Shown: positions 43,289-52,825 of the stretch, piece by piece
Layout of the letters: the number at the start of each line of letters is the position of its first letter
How positions within the stretch are numbered: the first letter of the stretch is position 1
Assembly: GCF_003815875.1 (NCBI RefSeq)
Contig: NZ_CP033924.1
Coordinates: 310,001 to 374,000 of the forward strand
From: Chryseobacterium lactis
GTDB lineage: Bacteria; Bacteroidota; Bacteroidia; Flavobacteriales; Weeksellaceae
Reading direction: 5' to 3'
DNA length: 64,000 bases
Notes under the pieces: generated by a model
What the model saw: the letters and a program-made list of their open reading frames with translations, nothing else
Told to the model about the DNA's origin: nothing
Database searches by the model: none
Translations under genes and position numbers: made by a program

Positions 43289-43681
43289 CTAGAATTTAAA
43301 TTTTCTGTTTTCTTTTTTGTCGGAAAGCTTTTTCTTACTGTCTAATCTCTTTTGTTTTTGGGCTCTCGATGGCTTTGTAGCTGTTCTTTTTTTGGGAACA
43401 ATAAGTGCTTTATTTACTATTTCTGTTATTTTTTCAATCGCTTTATTTTTATTCATCAGCTGGGTTCTGCTTTCTGAAACAGTCATAAATAAATATCCAT
43501 CGGCATTAATTCTGTTTTTTAATTTATTTTGAATTAATACTTTTTCATCATCATTGAAAAATCCGGATGCCACTACTTCCCAAAGTACGGTAACGGCAGT
43601 CTCTACTTTATTAACATTTTGCCCTCCTGCTCCACTGCTCCTGGATGTTTTAAAACTGAGTTCTTTTGAAAAGTCTTTCAT
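43289..43681 (-). CDS. arfB: Alternative ribosome-rescue peptidyl-tRNA hydrolase ArfB
   Basis: A 130-aa release-factor-like protein that frees stalled ribosomes by hydrolysing peptidyl-tRNA. The catalytic GGQ is at residues 19-21 in SRSSGAGGQNVNKVETAV, as in ArfB/YaeJ. There is no stop-codon recognition domain. The C-terminal tail is strongly basic (KKRTATKPSRAQKQKRLDSKKK and onward), suited to the empty mRNA entry channel of the ribosome. The length is normal. The next gene in the same direction is the barrel protein. Confidence 0.93.
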   Translation of the reverse strand: MKDFSKELSFKTSRSSGAGGQNVNKVETAVTVLWEVVASGFFNDDEKVLIQNKLKNRINADGYLFMTVSESRTQLMNKNKAIEKITEIVNKALIVPKKRTATKPSRAQKQKRLDSKKKLSDKKENRKFKF

Positions 43682-43710
43682 TGTATTAGATTTTGAATGT
43701 AAGAGTGATC

Positions 43711-44739
43711 CTATTTATTTTCACTCATGATTTTATGAAGCTCCAGTCTGTTGATTTTACCATTGGAAGTTCTCGGAATTTCTTTGATAAAAAGAATTTC
43801 TTTCGGGCTATGAAAATTCTTTTCAAAAGGAATTTCTTTAATTTTTGTTTTCAAATCTTCCGATTCATTTCCTTCTATAATCAATACCAATTTTTGTCCC
43901 AGGCTTTCATCTCTCATTCCTATAAAGACTGCTTCATTGGGTATTTCCTTTTTAACTAATGCTTCGAGTGCTTCCGGAAAAATTTTAGCACCCCCGGAAT
44001 TGATTACATTATCTATTCGTCCTAAAAAGCGAAACTGATTATTGTTTTTAATTTCAACTAAATCATTAGTTTGTAAAACCTCAACATTGACATTGGGAGC
44101 AAATATCTTCAGGCAACCTCTGTCGTCCAAAGAAACAGATACATTTTCAAAGGCCGTAAAATAATTTTCAGGTTGCGGCAATATTTGTCTCAGCGCAATA
44201 TGAGAAAGAGTTTCAGACATTCCATAGGTTTCAAAGATCCTGTTCGAAGGACTAAGGTTCATTTGAAGCATTTTATTTTTAAGGCTTTCTGAAACGGCAG
44301 CTCCGCCAATAATCAAATTTTTGATCAAATGGAGTTTATCCAGGGAATTTTCAACCTGAAGAGGAGTCATTGCACAAAAGTCTATTTCTTTTTCCAGGTT
44401 TTTAACAGGCTGTAAAGAAGGATCCGTGATGACCAACCTCAGGCTCCTTTCCATCGACCGTACGATCATCATTTTTCCTGAAATATATTCTACAGGCAGA
44501 CAGAGCAAAGCCGTGTTGCCTTTTTTTAATTCCAGGAAGTTGCAGGTCATCACTGCGGAATTGATCATTTTCTTTTTCTCAATATCAAAGATTTTAGGAA
44601 TCCCCGTAGATCCGGAAGTCTGAACTTTTACCGTTGTTTCATCGGTAAGCCATTCTTTTAAAAAAGATTCAACTTTTCTTTCAAAATCCGTATTGAAAGA
44701 TAATTGATTAATATTGAGATTATTGAAGTCTATCAGCAT
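43711..44739 (-). CDS. menE: AMP-binding acyl-CoA ligase, MenE-like
   Basis: A 342-aa ANL-superfamily ligase. The ATP-binding P-loop is TSGSTGIPK at residues 41-49. Later motifs are IFETYGMSETLSHIA (the xYGxTE-like motif), FLGRIDNVINSGGAKIFPEALE, and a C-terminal GKINR near residue 330 carrying the adenylation Lys. The N-terminus is shorter than typical ligases (about 450-500 aa), as in Bacteroidota o-succinylbenzoate-CoA ligases of menaquinone synthesis. The ATG at 44739 is chosen because an upstream extension would run into the tRNA promoter. The gene name is likely but not certain. Confidence 0.8.
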   Translation of the reverse strand: MLIDFNNLNINQLSFNTDFERKVESFLKEWLTDETTVKVQTSGSTGIPKIFDIEKKKMINSAVMTCNFLELKKGNTALLCLPVEYISGKMMIVRSMERSLRLVITDPSLQPVKNLEKEIDFCAMTPLQVENSLDKLHLIKNLIIGGAAVSESLKNKMLQMNLSPSNRIFETYGMSETLSHIALRQILPQPENYFTAFENVSVSLDDRGCLKIFAPNVNVEVLQTNDLVEIKNNNQFRFLGRIDNVINSGGAKIFPEALEALVKKEIPNEAVFIGMRDESLGQKLVLIIEGNESEDLKTKIKEIPFEKNFHSPKEILFIKEIPRTSNGKINRLELHKIMSENK

Positions 44740-44790
44740 GTTTTCGTAAATAAAATCTACAGTAAATTTAAAAAAAAATTTAAAAAGTTC

Positions 44791-44820
44791 TTGTATATAA
44801 AGAAAAAAGCTATAAATTTG
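44791..44820 (+). promoter_or_regulatory. Promoter of tRNA-Gln copy one
   Basis: TTG at 44791-44793 and TAAATTTG at 44813-44820 with a 19-base spacer, a full Bacteroidota -33/-7 promoter. The same layout precedes the second copy. Confidence 0.8.
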
Positions 44821-44837
44821 CACCACCAAAATAAAAC

Positions 44838-44908
44838 AGACCTATAGTGTAACGGTAGCACTCCGGTTTTTGGTACCGTCAGTCGGGGTTCGAATCCCTG
44901 TGGGTCTA
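44838..44908 (+). tRNA. tRNA-Gln (anticodon UUG), copy one
   Basis: A 71-base cloverleaf. Acceptor AGACCTA pairs with TGGGTCT, the D stem is GTGT/GCAC, the anticodon loop is TTTTGGT with TTG at positions 34-36, and the T arm CGGGG/CCCTG has loop TTCGAAT. The 3' CCA is not encoded. It reads CAA codons. One pair of the anticodon stem, the outermost C-T, is mismatched. Identical to the copy at 45104. Confidence 0.95.
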
Positions 44909-44910
44909 CA

Positions 44911-44936
44911 AACCATCCTTTTTAAGGGTGGTTTTT
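44911..44936 (+). terminator. Terminator of tRNA-Gln copy one
   Basis: A 10-bp stem AACCATCCTT/AAGGGTGGTT (44911-44920 with 44924-44933, one G-T pair) followed by T residues. Confidence 0.85.
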
Positions 44937-45056
44937 GTTTTTTAGTACAACCCTATCTATCACCATAAAATGTAAATATCTTCATAAGCTCACTATCTAA
45001 TATTCTGTATTTTCTCTATTTTTTATTTTAAAAGAACAGTTTTTTCAGGAAGGTAT

Positions 45057-45086
45057 TTGTACATTTAAAAAAAATCTATAAATTTG
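45057..45086 (+). promoter_or_regulatory. Promoter of tRNA-Gln copy two
   Basis: TTG at 45057-45059 and TAAATTTG at 45079-45086, again with 19 bases between, as in copy one. Confidence 0.8.
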
Positions 45087-45103
45087 CATCACCAAAAATA
45101 ATC

Positions 45104-45174
45104 AGACCTATAGTGTAACGGTAGCACTCCGGTTTTTGGTACCGTCAGTCGGGGTTCGAATCCCTGTGGGTCTA
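45104..45174 (+). tRNA. tRNA-Gln (anticodon UUG), copy two
   Basis: Identical in all 71 bases to the copy at 44838, with the same promoter spacing and a near-identical terminator. The two lie 195 bases apart, so they are separate transcription units rather than one tRNA operon. The CCA end is not encoded. Confidence 0.95.
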
Positions 45175-45176
45175 CA

Positions 45177-45204
45177 AACCATCCTTTTTTAAGGGTGGTT
45201 TTTT
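45177..45204 (+). terminator. Terminator of tRNA-Gln copy two
   Basis: The same 10-bp stem as in copy one (45177-45186 with 45191-45200), with a loop one base longer, followed by T residues. Confidence 0.85.
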
Positions 45205-45242
45205 GTTTTTTTATAAATTAGTTTGCTTATCCCATAAAATAA

Positions 45243-45270
45243 AATGAGCCCATCAAAAGATAGGCTCATT
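45243..45270 (-). terminator. Terminator of the first Rhs cassette
   Basis: A 12-bp stem with one G-T pair (45243-45254 with 45259-45270) and a 4-base loop, followed on the minus strand by TTTTATTTTA. It lies 19 bases after the stop of the lipoprotein gene and closes the cassette. Confidence 0.87.
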
Positions 45271-45289
45271 ATTGTTTATTCAACAATTA

Positions 45290-45799
45290 TCATTTAATAA
45301 TTATTTTATCCGGCAAAGACAGTATTCCTTTGTAATAGGAATAATCACTTATACTTTCTTTCTCTATTGAATCAATATTACAATTAATATCATTAGCAAC
45401 GACAGAATAAATACCGGTAGACAGATCTTTTTTATTGCTAATATTGTACTTTAATTTAATATGTTCTCCGTTCTTCAATTTGAAAAATATTGAATTACAA
45501 TTAGTATTAGAATTAACTATAAGGGCATTTCCGTCATTTTTTTTATCCATTACTATTTGCTTATAATTATATTCAATTTCTGTAATCACATCTTCTGTTA
45601 CAATATTTTTATTACTGTTATGTCTTGTTTTAATAAAAAATAATTGTGGATGAGCAAAAAAGTAATCCTTTCCTGTTGTATTAGATATTGTCATTTCAAT
45701 AATTTTTTTATCAGTAATATCTACATCATATGAAATTGATTTTTTTTCATTTTTTGATGAGCATGCTAATAATAATATACAATAAACTAAATTTCTCAT
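45290..45799 (-). CDS. Small lipoprotein downstream of Rhs; candidate immunity protein
   Basis: A 169-aa predicted lipoprotein: a short signal MRNLVYCILLLAC, with lipobox LLAC at residues 10-13 and Cys13 as the lipidation site. The mature part is rich in Asn, Lys and Ile and looks beta-rich (SYDVDITDKKIIEMTISNTTG, YFFAHPQLFFIKTRHN, IFFKLKNGEHIKLKYNIS). Its ATG overlaps the stop codon of the giant Rhs gene as ATGA at 45796-45799, so the two are translationally coupled. In polymorphic toxin systems the gene directly after the toxin usually encodes the immunity protein. A periplasmic lipoprotein would fit a toxin acting in the envelope. No known family is recognised. The immunity role is inferred from position only. 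Confidence 0.6.
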   Translation of the reverse strand: MRNLVYCILLLACSSKNEKKSISYDVDITDKKIIEMTISNTTGKDYFFAHPQLFFIKTRHNSNKNIVTEDVITEIEYNYKQIVMDKKNDGNALIVNSNTNCNSIFFKLKNGEHIKLKYNISNKKDLSTGIYSVVANDINCNIDSIEKESISDYSYYKGILSLPDKIIIK

Positions 45800-48700
45800 T
45801 TTACTATTTTTTGTGCAAACATTGGATTAATGTAGTTAAACATAATTTTGAATATATTCCTTTGCGCTTCATCCAAACGACTGTAGTATAATTCAATCAT
45901 ATTCTGAGACAAAACATTCATCCCCTCTGAACCTACTTTATTAGCACTTAGAAACGACCACTCAGCTTTTCTGATTGCAAGATGCTCAAGATCAATCCAT
46001 TCATCATTACCAAAACGAATAATGTTTTTTCTGGCAAGTCTGAAGGTCATTCCTCCAGGAGTATTTCCAAAAGCATGAACAGTTTCGTGCCTCATTGTTT
46101 TTAAAAGTCTTTCAGGAGAGGCAAATACACTTTTCGAGTAATAGATAGTACTTCTTCCATTCCAAAAGTTCGCTTTAGGATCTGTATATGCTACAAATTC
46201 TCCACTGGAATCATAAAACTTACCTGCCGCATTTTGTTTATATGTTTCACTTTTTACAGTATCATAGTTAACACCCCATTTTTTCATTTGTTCAGGACCG
46301 AAGTTCTTTTGTCTCATATTACTAAGAGTTTTGTCATTATATGGTAATTCAGATGACCCCCCGTTTGCATTTGTACTTGTATTATTATTTGAAGCTGTAT
46401 TTGAATCTGTGCTTGAATCGCTACTTGTATCTTCTGCAAGATCTTTCTCCGTAATTTTATTTTCATTAGCCGGAGTCAACAAATAATTAATGCTATAACT
46501 AACCGCAGAAACAGCTCCTCCGATGATAGCTCCCTTTAATAATCCCTGAAGGATGTTCTTCTGATTAACAATTGCATCAACAGTACCACCTGCAGCACCA
46601 ATAGCTACTCCTTTTGCTACCGTTCCCCAGAAACCATTACCAAATATACCGGCTCCGCCCAAAGCTCCCGATATTGCACCTGTTATAAAGGAAGTAAGTG
46701 TACTCTTCAGAAATCCGGACTTACTTGCATTTCCTGTCAGTATTGCCATACCTGTGTAGATAAGCCCCCCAATGACTACGGCTTGTAATGCACTGATAAT
46801 GATAGCAGAAAAACTAATTACAAAAAAGAATTCTCCATTAGGATCACTATACATCAGAGGGTTATTTAATACATATCCATATTTATTATAACTCTGAGTA
46901 TTGTATGGATCTTGAATAAACTCATCGGCATTGAGGAATCTTCTTAGTAACGGATCATAAAGCCTTCCATTCATATGAACAATTCCCACTTCTGTAAAGT
47001 GCTCATGAGAAGTATATCCTCTTTCCAATAGCAAATCACCTGAACTTACTATTGATTTAATCTTTTTAGCATCTGTAATAATAGCGCCAGCTCCCAGTTG
47101 AAGATGGGTAAAGTTCCCCCATGCATCAAAATGCCTTTGCTCCAGTTTATTTCCTGCTTCATCACTGATAGCCAGTATACTTCCTAAATAGTCTTTATGT
47201 AGGAACTTGTAAGAACCATTATTCTCAGTGAAGTTCTTTAAATATACAATATTACTTTCATATGGAGTTCCTCCGATATAAATAACGTGTTTTTCCTGTC
47301 CTGTAGTATTATTCTTTACAATTTCAAAACTTCCGTCTTCATTATAGAATTTGGTAAATTTACCTTCATTTTCAGCATCGAAATTTCCTCCGTACGTTAC
47401 TATCTGTCTCATATTAGTTAGTCCATACTGAAAAGCCACGTCTCCAATTTCACCATCAATAAATACGGGATCATTATTTTCATTGTAAACAACTCTCTGA
47501 ATCAGGTCATTTTTGTAGTTCTTAGTACCTTCTGCATTAAGATTCATTGATGTTGCCTGGTAGGACTTGGCAGCATTTTCAAATTTAATTTTACCTACCT
47601 GATCATTATCTTTAATTCTACCTGCTACATCATATTCATTTGTATGAGAAGTCGTGCTGACAGGATCCGTCCATTTCATCAATCGATTATTGTTATCATA
47701 ATCGAATGTTTCTATGATACTAAAATCTCCCTCTGTAGTTCTTTGATTAAGTCTATTTCTAATAACATCAAACTGATATTTAATCTGCAGAAGATTAGGC
47801 TTAACGGTGGAAGCATGTTTAATTCCCTTCAGGAAGCCAGTGGTTACGTCATAGTCATTGGTGATATTTACTTCTCCCAATTTAGTACTGGTCACCTGTC
47901 CTCTTACATTTGTTTCATTGAGCTGCCAAAGTACTTTTCCTGAATTTTTATCTTTAATCTGAGAAAGTTCTCCATTCCAAGCATTATAGACATGTTCAAT
48001 CTGTACTTTTGTCAATACACCTGAGGAATACAGCTGTTTTTCATAGGAAATAACTTTTTCCTTATCATCATAAGTAATCCCCTTTTTTATAAAGTATTTA
48101 CCATTACTATTTTCCGATGTAGAAGCAATTCTTCCCTGAGGGTCATAAACAATATTGGAGCTATAGGCCTTACCTTTCGAGGTACCTGATTTTTCAATTA
48201 TCCTGCCTTTGTTATCATAAGTATAGGAAATTGTTTTATTAGTAGCCTGTCCTCCATCTGCTGTAGAAATCTCATTTTGAGAGGCCAGTTGTCCCAAATT
48301 ATTGTAGGTATATGCTTTGGTTCCTTTAGGACTGGTTATTTTTTTAACCTGCCCAAACCCATCATACTCATATTTGTACAATCCATTGGAAGGATCATTA
48401 AACTCTGATTTTCGCCCCCAGGCATCATATTTGGTGGTAACACTATTTTGTGCATACTGTGCTTTAATTTGTTCTCCCGCTGCATTGTAAGTAAACGCAA
48501 CAGTACCTCCCGCATCTGTACTAGATACAGTATTTCCAAGAGCATCAGTAGTTTTGGTAGTTGTTCTGCCATACCCATTAATCTCTTTAGTTGTAGTTGT
48601 GAAACCTGAAACTGTAGTAGCTACCTGCTTACCACTAAATGAAATAACTGCACCAGAAAAATCAATTGACGCTAATGAGGTAGCTGTTATTTTAGTTGGA

Positions 48701-51700
48701 AATACGGAGTCATCATAAGTCAAAGCATTCCAGATTGTAGCAGTCTGAGTATCAAAATAAGGTTCACTTTCAGCAATCTTTCTACCCAGAATATCGTAAG
48801 AATAAATCTTTGAAAGATATTGTCCTTGTCCAAATGCTTTTGTAGTAGTTTTATAATTTTGTCCCAGAATATTAGAATAGGTTATATTCAGATCTCCATC
48901 TGGTAAAAATTCGGTAACTATATATCTTGGAGGTTCAAAGCCGCTCCAAATATCGCCTGTCCACGTTTTCTTTTCATAAGTATACGTAATCGTTCCGCTT
49001 ACATTTGATTTTGATGTTTGTAATTTACCCCAATTATCATATGTTTTAACAATTGTGTTATTAATTGGATCGGTTTGCGTCAGAATCTGTCCGTCATTAT
49101 TATAAGTCATATTTGTTTCCAACCCTAAATGATCCGTCTTTTTATCAATAAATCTACCCTTTGGTTCGTATCCTGACTTAGTGGTTTGTGTCTGAGAATC
49201 TACGTTATTACTTACCGTCTTTTCAGCAATATTTCCAAAACCATCATAGGTATAAGATTCCTGCAGCCATCCTGTATTATCTCTATTCCACGTTTTTAGG
49301 GTTTTTAAGAAGTTATTTTCATAAGAGTATTCTTCTTTGGATGATTTTGTGTCTCCATATGCTTGTACTACATCTATTTTAGAGGTCGGGCGCCCTATAT
49401 AATAATCAACCCCGATTCCAGAAGGATTGTTGATGTAATCATATGTGGTAGTGGTTATTCCGTAGCCACTATTCACATTGGATATACTTTGAGTAGGAAG
49501 GTAATAATTATTATAATTTACTGTTCTGTCTGTAACTGTTCCTGTTAAAAAGTCCTTCGTTTTATTACTTTTTGGTATAATTGCAGTAACAACCTTTGAT
49601 TTGTCAATGGATGGCAATGAACTCACCAGCTGACCATCTACCAATCTATCGGTTTGATATATTGTAGATTTAAAACTTAATAACTGGGTGTTATTTTCAG
49701 AAATATCAGCTGGGAAAACCAAATTTTCACTATTGGTTCTGATTGTCCATTCTTTTACCGGAACTCCTTCGTTTAACGGATCTATTTCTGTCCCTGCCCA
49801 AATTTTAGTATTTTCAAAGCCATCTGCGTACCAGGAGGACCTTGCTGTCTGACGGAATCCAATGAGACCTCTTCCCTGTAAATGGGCTATATACCCTCTA
49901 TATCTAAAATCTTGCTTCCTATCCATCATCTTGATTTGAGATACGGCATACATTTGAGATAGTTTTTCCATTTCCAAATATGGATACTGTTCTTTCTTTA
50001 CAGGAGCATAAAAGTTAGGATTCACAACAGGATCAAGTTCCTTGTACTCAATATCGTACTGGAGTTCTGCCTGGGTTATTGATGAAATATTCTTATCAAT
50101 ATTAAGGTTGTAATGCTGATAGCTTATCAGTTTTCTTTCACTAGTATCCGTAGCCTTTAGCAGGAACAGTATTTTAGAGGATGTATTGTTTACTCTAAAA
50201 TCGCCAAATAAAGGTTCTACAAGTACTTTTGGTCTTTGAGAGTAGGATAATTGTTTTTTTACAAACCTCCATTTAAAATCTGTACTCGCAGGGTTATAAT
50301 ATGGTTCTGAATAGCTATCCATAAACCAGGTAGATAACTGATTATTAGCAGGTGCAAATATGATTGTAGAATTTAAGATTTCAGTTTTACCATCATTATC
50401 CAAATCAATAAGTCCGGTTTTGGAATAATTGGTCAGTAAGGTAGGATTCATAGAAGGCTTTCTGTAATACATTAGTCCCTGAAGGCTTTCTGATAATGAA
50501 ATCCCGGTATTCAGATAGATCGCCCATCCGGTTGTGTAGATGTCATTTGTTGCATTTTCATGTAATGGCAGAAGTATTTCAAAATTTTTGTCCCCATTTA
50601 AATCACCAAATTGCATTCCGTCAATCAACCCTTTTACTGTAAAAGTATTTTTAAGATTTAGGGTATAGCCATTATTTTGTTTTTTCAACTCATATTGTCT
50701 GGCATTATTCAAGGGAGTTGTAAAAGTTCTGTTGGTGGCAGGTGCATTTTCATTCATGTATTCTTTTGTAGCGAAAGTAACTGATGTACTTCCTCCGGTA
50801 GGATCTACAAAAACAACGTCCTGCGTACCGTCATTGTCAAAATCCATGATCCCACTTTTATCAAGAATATTTTTAGGAGTTGTATCTGGAATAATCTGAA
50901 TCGTATTATTCTGTATATTATCTTTATCGAGAACCATATACCTGTATCCTAACGATTTACACATCCATGTTCCTTTTGGAGGATCCGGAACAATAATCCG
51001 ATATTTACATTTATTATCTGCTACCGCCATAATCAGTTCAGACATCCCGTCAGAATCAATATCTACTTCTTTTAGGCTTTGCAAAGAAGATCTGTTAAGC
51101 CCACCCATATAATCGGGATCAGTTTCAGGTGGATATATAGAACTCGCAAACTCATAGGTATTACTTGGTATTGTTTTAGAATATTCCAGTTCTAGAGGAT
51201 TGTTAAACGTATTTAAAACTGAAGCATCACTTTTTATTGAATAGAATTTTAATTCTATATTTCCGGTTGAAGGAGGATTTGAACCGGTATTGCCTTTATA
51301 AATAACCAGCCCCTGTTTTGGTTTAATATAGTTATCTGCCGGTTTTATATTCACCGTAGCCATGCTGCTGCTTGGCCAATATGTACTGGTAGCTCCTAAA
51401 TAGACAAATGAAGGATTGGTACTGTTAACGGCATCAAAATAGATATAATATCCTTCAGGCCTTCCGTTTTGTGCCGGCTGTCTTACAATAAAATCAACCA
51501 ATCCATCACCGTTATAATCTCCGGTTGTTGTAATATCAGTATAATCTCCAAAACCACTTTCGCTACTTCCGGTTGTTAATGCTTTTGTTGCAAATGTAAC
51601 CGGATTGGCTGCATCTCCAACACTGTTTCCTTCAGTTACACTTTTAACGAATTGATAATTTACCTTGTTGTTTGGGTCATTATTAACCGTTTCTATTGAA

Positions 51701-52716
51701 TAATTGATAGAATAGCTTCTATAAGTAGCTCCACTTGCTTTAACAACAATGGTACTCAAGATTTTATCCTGTATTAAAGGAACACCTCTAATATAGGAAG
51801 ACTCCTGAAGATTTCTGGGTGAATAATAAAATTCCACCTGGTTGAAATGAGCTTTTCCAAGTGTTTCATTACCTCCCCATTGAATCGTATTAATTATAGC
51901 TATATTATTATTCTGCAGATAATTGTAGGTAATATAATTTCCTTTTTTATCTTTCCATTTTACAATATTGTATTCTGTAGGAGTTCGTCCGGTATTGTTT
52001 CCTGAGCTAAGGGCTCCGTACCATGCCTGTGTTCCATCTTCAAATGTAATCTCCCAATACGCAGGTCCTTGCCATGCCTGACCGGTTACAGATCCGATCG
52101 ATCTGATTCTGGTATTGGAATATTTATCCGTTACATATTCTGCGCCGTCTTTACCATATTCTCCGGATTTTAAAATAAGTCTTTGCCCATTAAAGCTATA
52201 ATAATCTGAATAATCAAGTTGAAGTCCCTTTGTTTCACCGTCTTTTTCAAATATTTTTCCACTTCTGGATATTGTTGTGATACCAGAAACACTCCATCCA
52301 TAGCCAGCAATTCCATTTCCTGTATTACTCAGGTAAGCGAGATTAAGACTTGGAGCCACATCCTTTACTCCCGGAGGTAATGCAATTGGAAGATTATATT
52401 GTAGCTGCCCTGCTGCGGTAACATCAATATTTCCTTTTGTATTATGAAAGCTTTGGCCTGGCGGCGATGTTGTTCCGGTTGGATTAGTAGCTCCCGCATT
52501 TGAATTGGAAGGACCACCACCCGGATTCTCAGTGGCCGGGCCGATTTTGGCCACAAAAGGATTAGAAATATCCCCCGCAGCCCGAAATCCCTGACCCAAT
52601 ACTACAGTTTGTGGATCCTGCACCGTACGCGATGTTGTTTCTGCCTGGTTTAGTATGGTCTGAGAAAAACCCCATACAGAACTAAAGGACAGTATGATTA
52701 ATGAAAGTTTTTTCAT
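45796..52716 (-). CDS. Giant SpvB/FG-GAP/YD-repeat Rhs protein with zincin-like C-terminus
   Basis: 2306 aa. The ATG at 52716 is chosen because it starts a signal peptide (MKKLSLIILSFSSVWGFSQ). Order of parts: a region shared with the second copy (residues 20-150), an SpvB-like domain (about 85-400), FG-GAP/VCBS Asp-rich loops (DYNGDGLVD near 402, DIDSDGMSE near 552, DFDNDGTQD near 623, DLDNDGKTE near 770), a TcdB-like middle (about 900-1100), YD repeats (about 1150-1750), and the Rhs core (DYLGSILAISD near 1842, YDPLLRRFLNADEF near 1918). A Gly/Ala-rich hydrophobic section, a Ser/Asn/Thr linker and a tip of about 175 residues follow. The tip has HETVH at residues 2210-2214, a zincin metal-binding motif, and EWIDLEH downstream. 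It is probably a secreted polymorphic toxin; the peptidase activity is inferred. Confidence 0.88.
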   Translation of the reverse strand: MKKLSLIILSFSSVWGFSQTILNQAETTSRTVQDPQTVVLGQGFRAAGDISNPFVAKIGPATENPGGGPSNSNAGATNPTGTTSPPGQSFHNTKGNIDVTAAGQLQYNLPIALPPGVKDVAPSLNLAYLSNTGNGIAGYGWSVSGITTISRSGKIFEKDGETKGLQLDYSDYYSFNGQRLILKSGEYGKDGAEYVTDKYSNTRIRSIGSVTGQAWQGPAYWEITFEDGTQAWYGALSSGNNTGRTPTEYNIVKWKDKKGNYITYNYLQNNNIAIINTIQWGGNETLGKAHFNQVEFYYSPRNLQESSYIRGVPLIQDKILSTIVVKASGATYRSYSINYSIETVNNDPNNKVNYQFVKSVTEGNSVGDAANPVTFATKALTTGSSESGFGDYTDITTTGDYNGDGLVDFIVRQPAQNGRPEGYYIYFDAVNSTNPSFVYLGATSTYWPSSSMATVNIKPADNYIKPKQGLVIYKGNTGSNPPSTGNIELKFYSIKSDASVLNTFNNPLELEYSKTIPSNTYEFASSIYPPETDPDYMGGLNRSSLQSLKEVDIDSDGMSELIMAVADNKCKYRIIVPDPPKGTWMCKSLGYRYMVLDKDNIQNNTIQIIPDTTPKNILDKSGIMDFDNDGTQDVVFVDPTGGSTSVTFATKEYMNENAPATNRTFTTPLNNARQYELKKQNNGYTLNLKNTFTVKGLIDGMQFGDLNGDKNFEILLPLHENATNDIYTTGWAIYLNTGISLSESLQGLMYYRKPSMNPTLLTNYSKTGLIDLDNDGKTEILNSTIIFAPANNQLSTWFMDSYSEPYYNPASTDFKWRFVKKQLSYSQRPKVLVEPLFGDFRVNNTSSKILFLLKATDTSERKLISYQHYNLNIDKNISSITQAELQYDIEYKELDPVVNPNFYAPVKKEQYPYLEMEKLSQMYAVSQIKMMDRKQDFRYRGYIAHLQGRGLIGFRQTARSSWYADGFENTKIWAGTEIDPLNEGVPVKEWTIRTNSENLVFPADISENNTQLLSFKSTIYQTDRLVDGQLVSSLPSIDKSKVVTAIIPKSNKTKDFLTGTVTDRTVNYNNYYLPTQSISNVNSGYGITTTTYDYINNPSGIGVDYYIGRPTSKIDVVQAYGDTKSSKEEYSYENNFLKTLKTWNRDNTGWLQESYTYDGFGNIAEKTVSNNVDSQTQTTKSGYEPKGRFIDKKTDHLGLETNMTYNNDGQILTQTDPINNTIVKTYDNWGKLQTSKSNVSGTITYTYEKKTWTGDIWSGFEPPRYIVTEFLPDGDLNITYSNILGQNYKTTTKAFGQGQYLSKIYSYDILGRKIAESEPYFDTQTATIWNALTYDDSVFPTKITATSLASIDFSGAVISFSGKQVATTVSGFTTTTKEINGYGRTTTKTTDALGNTVSSTDAGGTVAFTYNAAGEQIKAQYAQNSVTTKYDAWGRKSEFNDPSNGLYKYEYDGFGQVKKITSPKGTKAYTYNNLGQLASQNEISTADGGQATNKTISYTYDNKGRIIEKSGTSKGKAYSSNIVYDPQGRIASTSENSNGKYFIKKGITYDDKEKVISYEKQLYSSGVLTKVQIEHVYNAWNGELSQIKDKNSGKVLWQLNETNVRGQVTSTKLGEVNITNDYDVTTGFLKGIKHASTVKPNLLQIKYQFDVIRNRLNQRTTEGDFSIIETFDYDNNNRLMKWTDPVSTTSHTNEYDVAGRIKDNDQVGKIKFENAAKSYQATSMNLNAEGTKNYKNDLIQRVVYNENNDPVFIDGEIGDVAFQYGLTNMRQIVTYGGNFDAENEGKFTKFYNEDGSFEIVKNNTTGQEKHVIYIGGTPYESNIVYLKNFTENNGSYKFLHKDYLGSILAISDEAGNKLEQRHFDAWGNFTHLQLGAGAIITDAKKIKSIVSSGDLLLERGYTSHEHFTEVGIVHMNGRLYDPLLRRFLNADEFIQDPYNTQSYNKYGYVLNNPLMYSDPNGEFFFVISFSAIIISALQAVVIGGLIYTGMAILTGNASKSGFLKSTLTSFITGAISGALGGAGIFGNGFWGTVAKGVAIGAAGGTVDAIVNQKNILQGLLKGAIIGGAVSAVSYSINYLLTPANENKITEKDLAEDTSSDSSTDSNTASNNNTSTNANGGSSELPYNDKTLSNMRQKNFGPEQMKKWGVNYDTVKSETYKQNAAGKFYDSSGEFVAYTDPKANFWNGRSTIYYSKSVFASPERLLKTMRHETVHAFGNTPGGMTFRLARKNIIRFGNDEWIDLEHLAIRKAEWSFLSANKVGSEGMNVLSQNMIELYYSRLDEAQRNIFKIMFNYINPMFAQKIVK

Positions 52717-52825
52717 GTAAGTATTAGTTTTTAATTGATAAATAATCTTTAGAAAATGATAACTGATGTGAAGAATAATTTGATAACTCTTCATACTTTT
52801 ATTACTACATTCTCTTTTCTAACTT

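Noticed and set aside
44740..44829. Longer N-terminus for the MenE-like ligase
   Set aside because: The extension is Phe-rich AT noise and overlaps the promoter of tRNA-Gln on the other strand.
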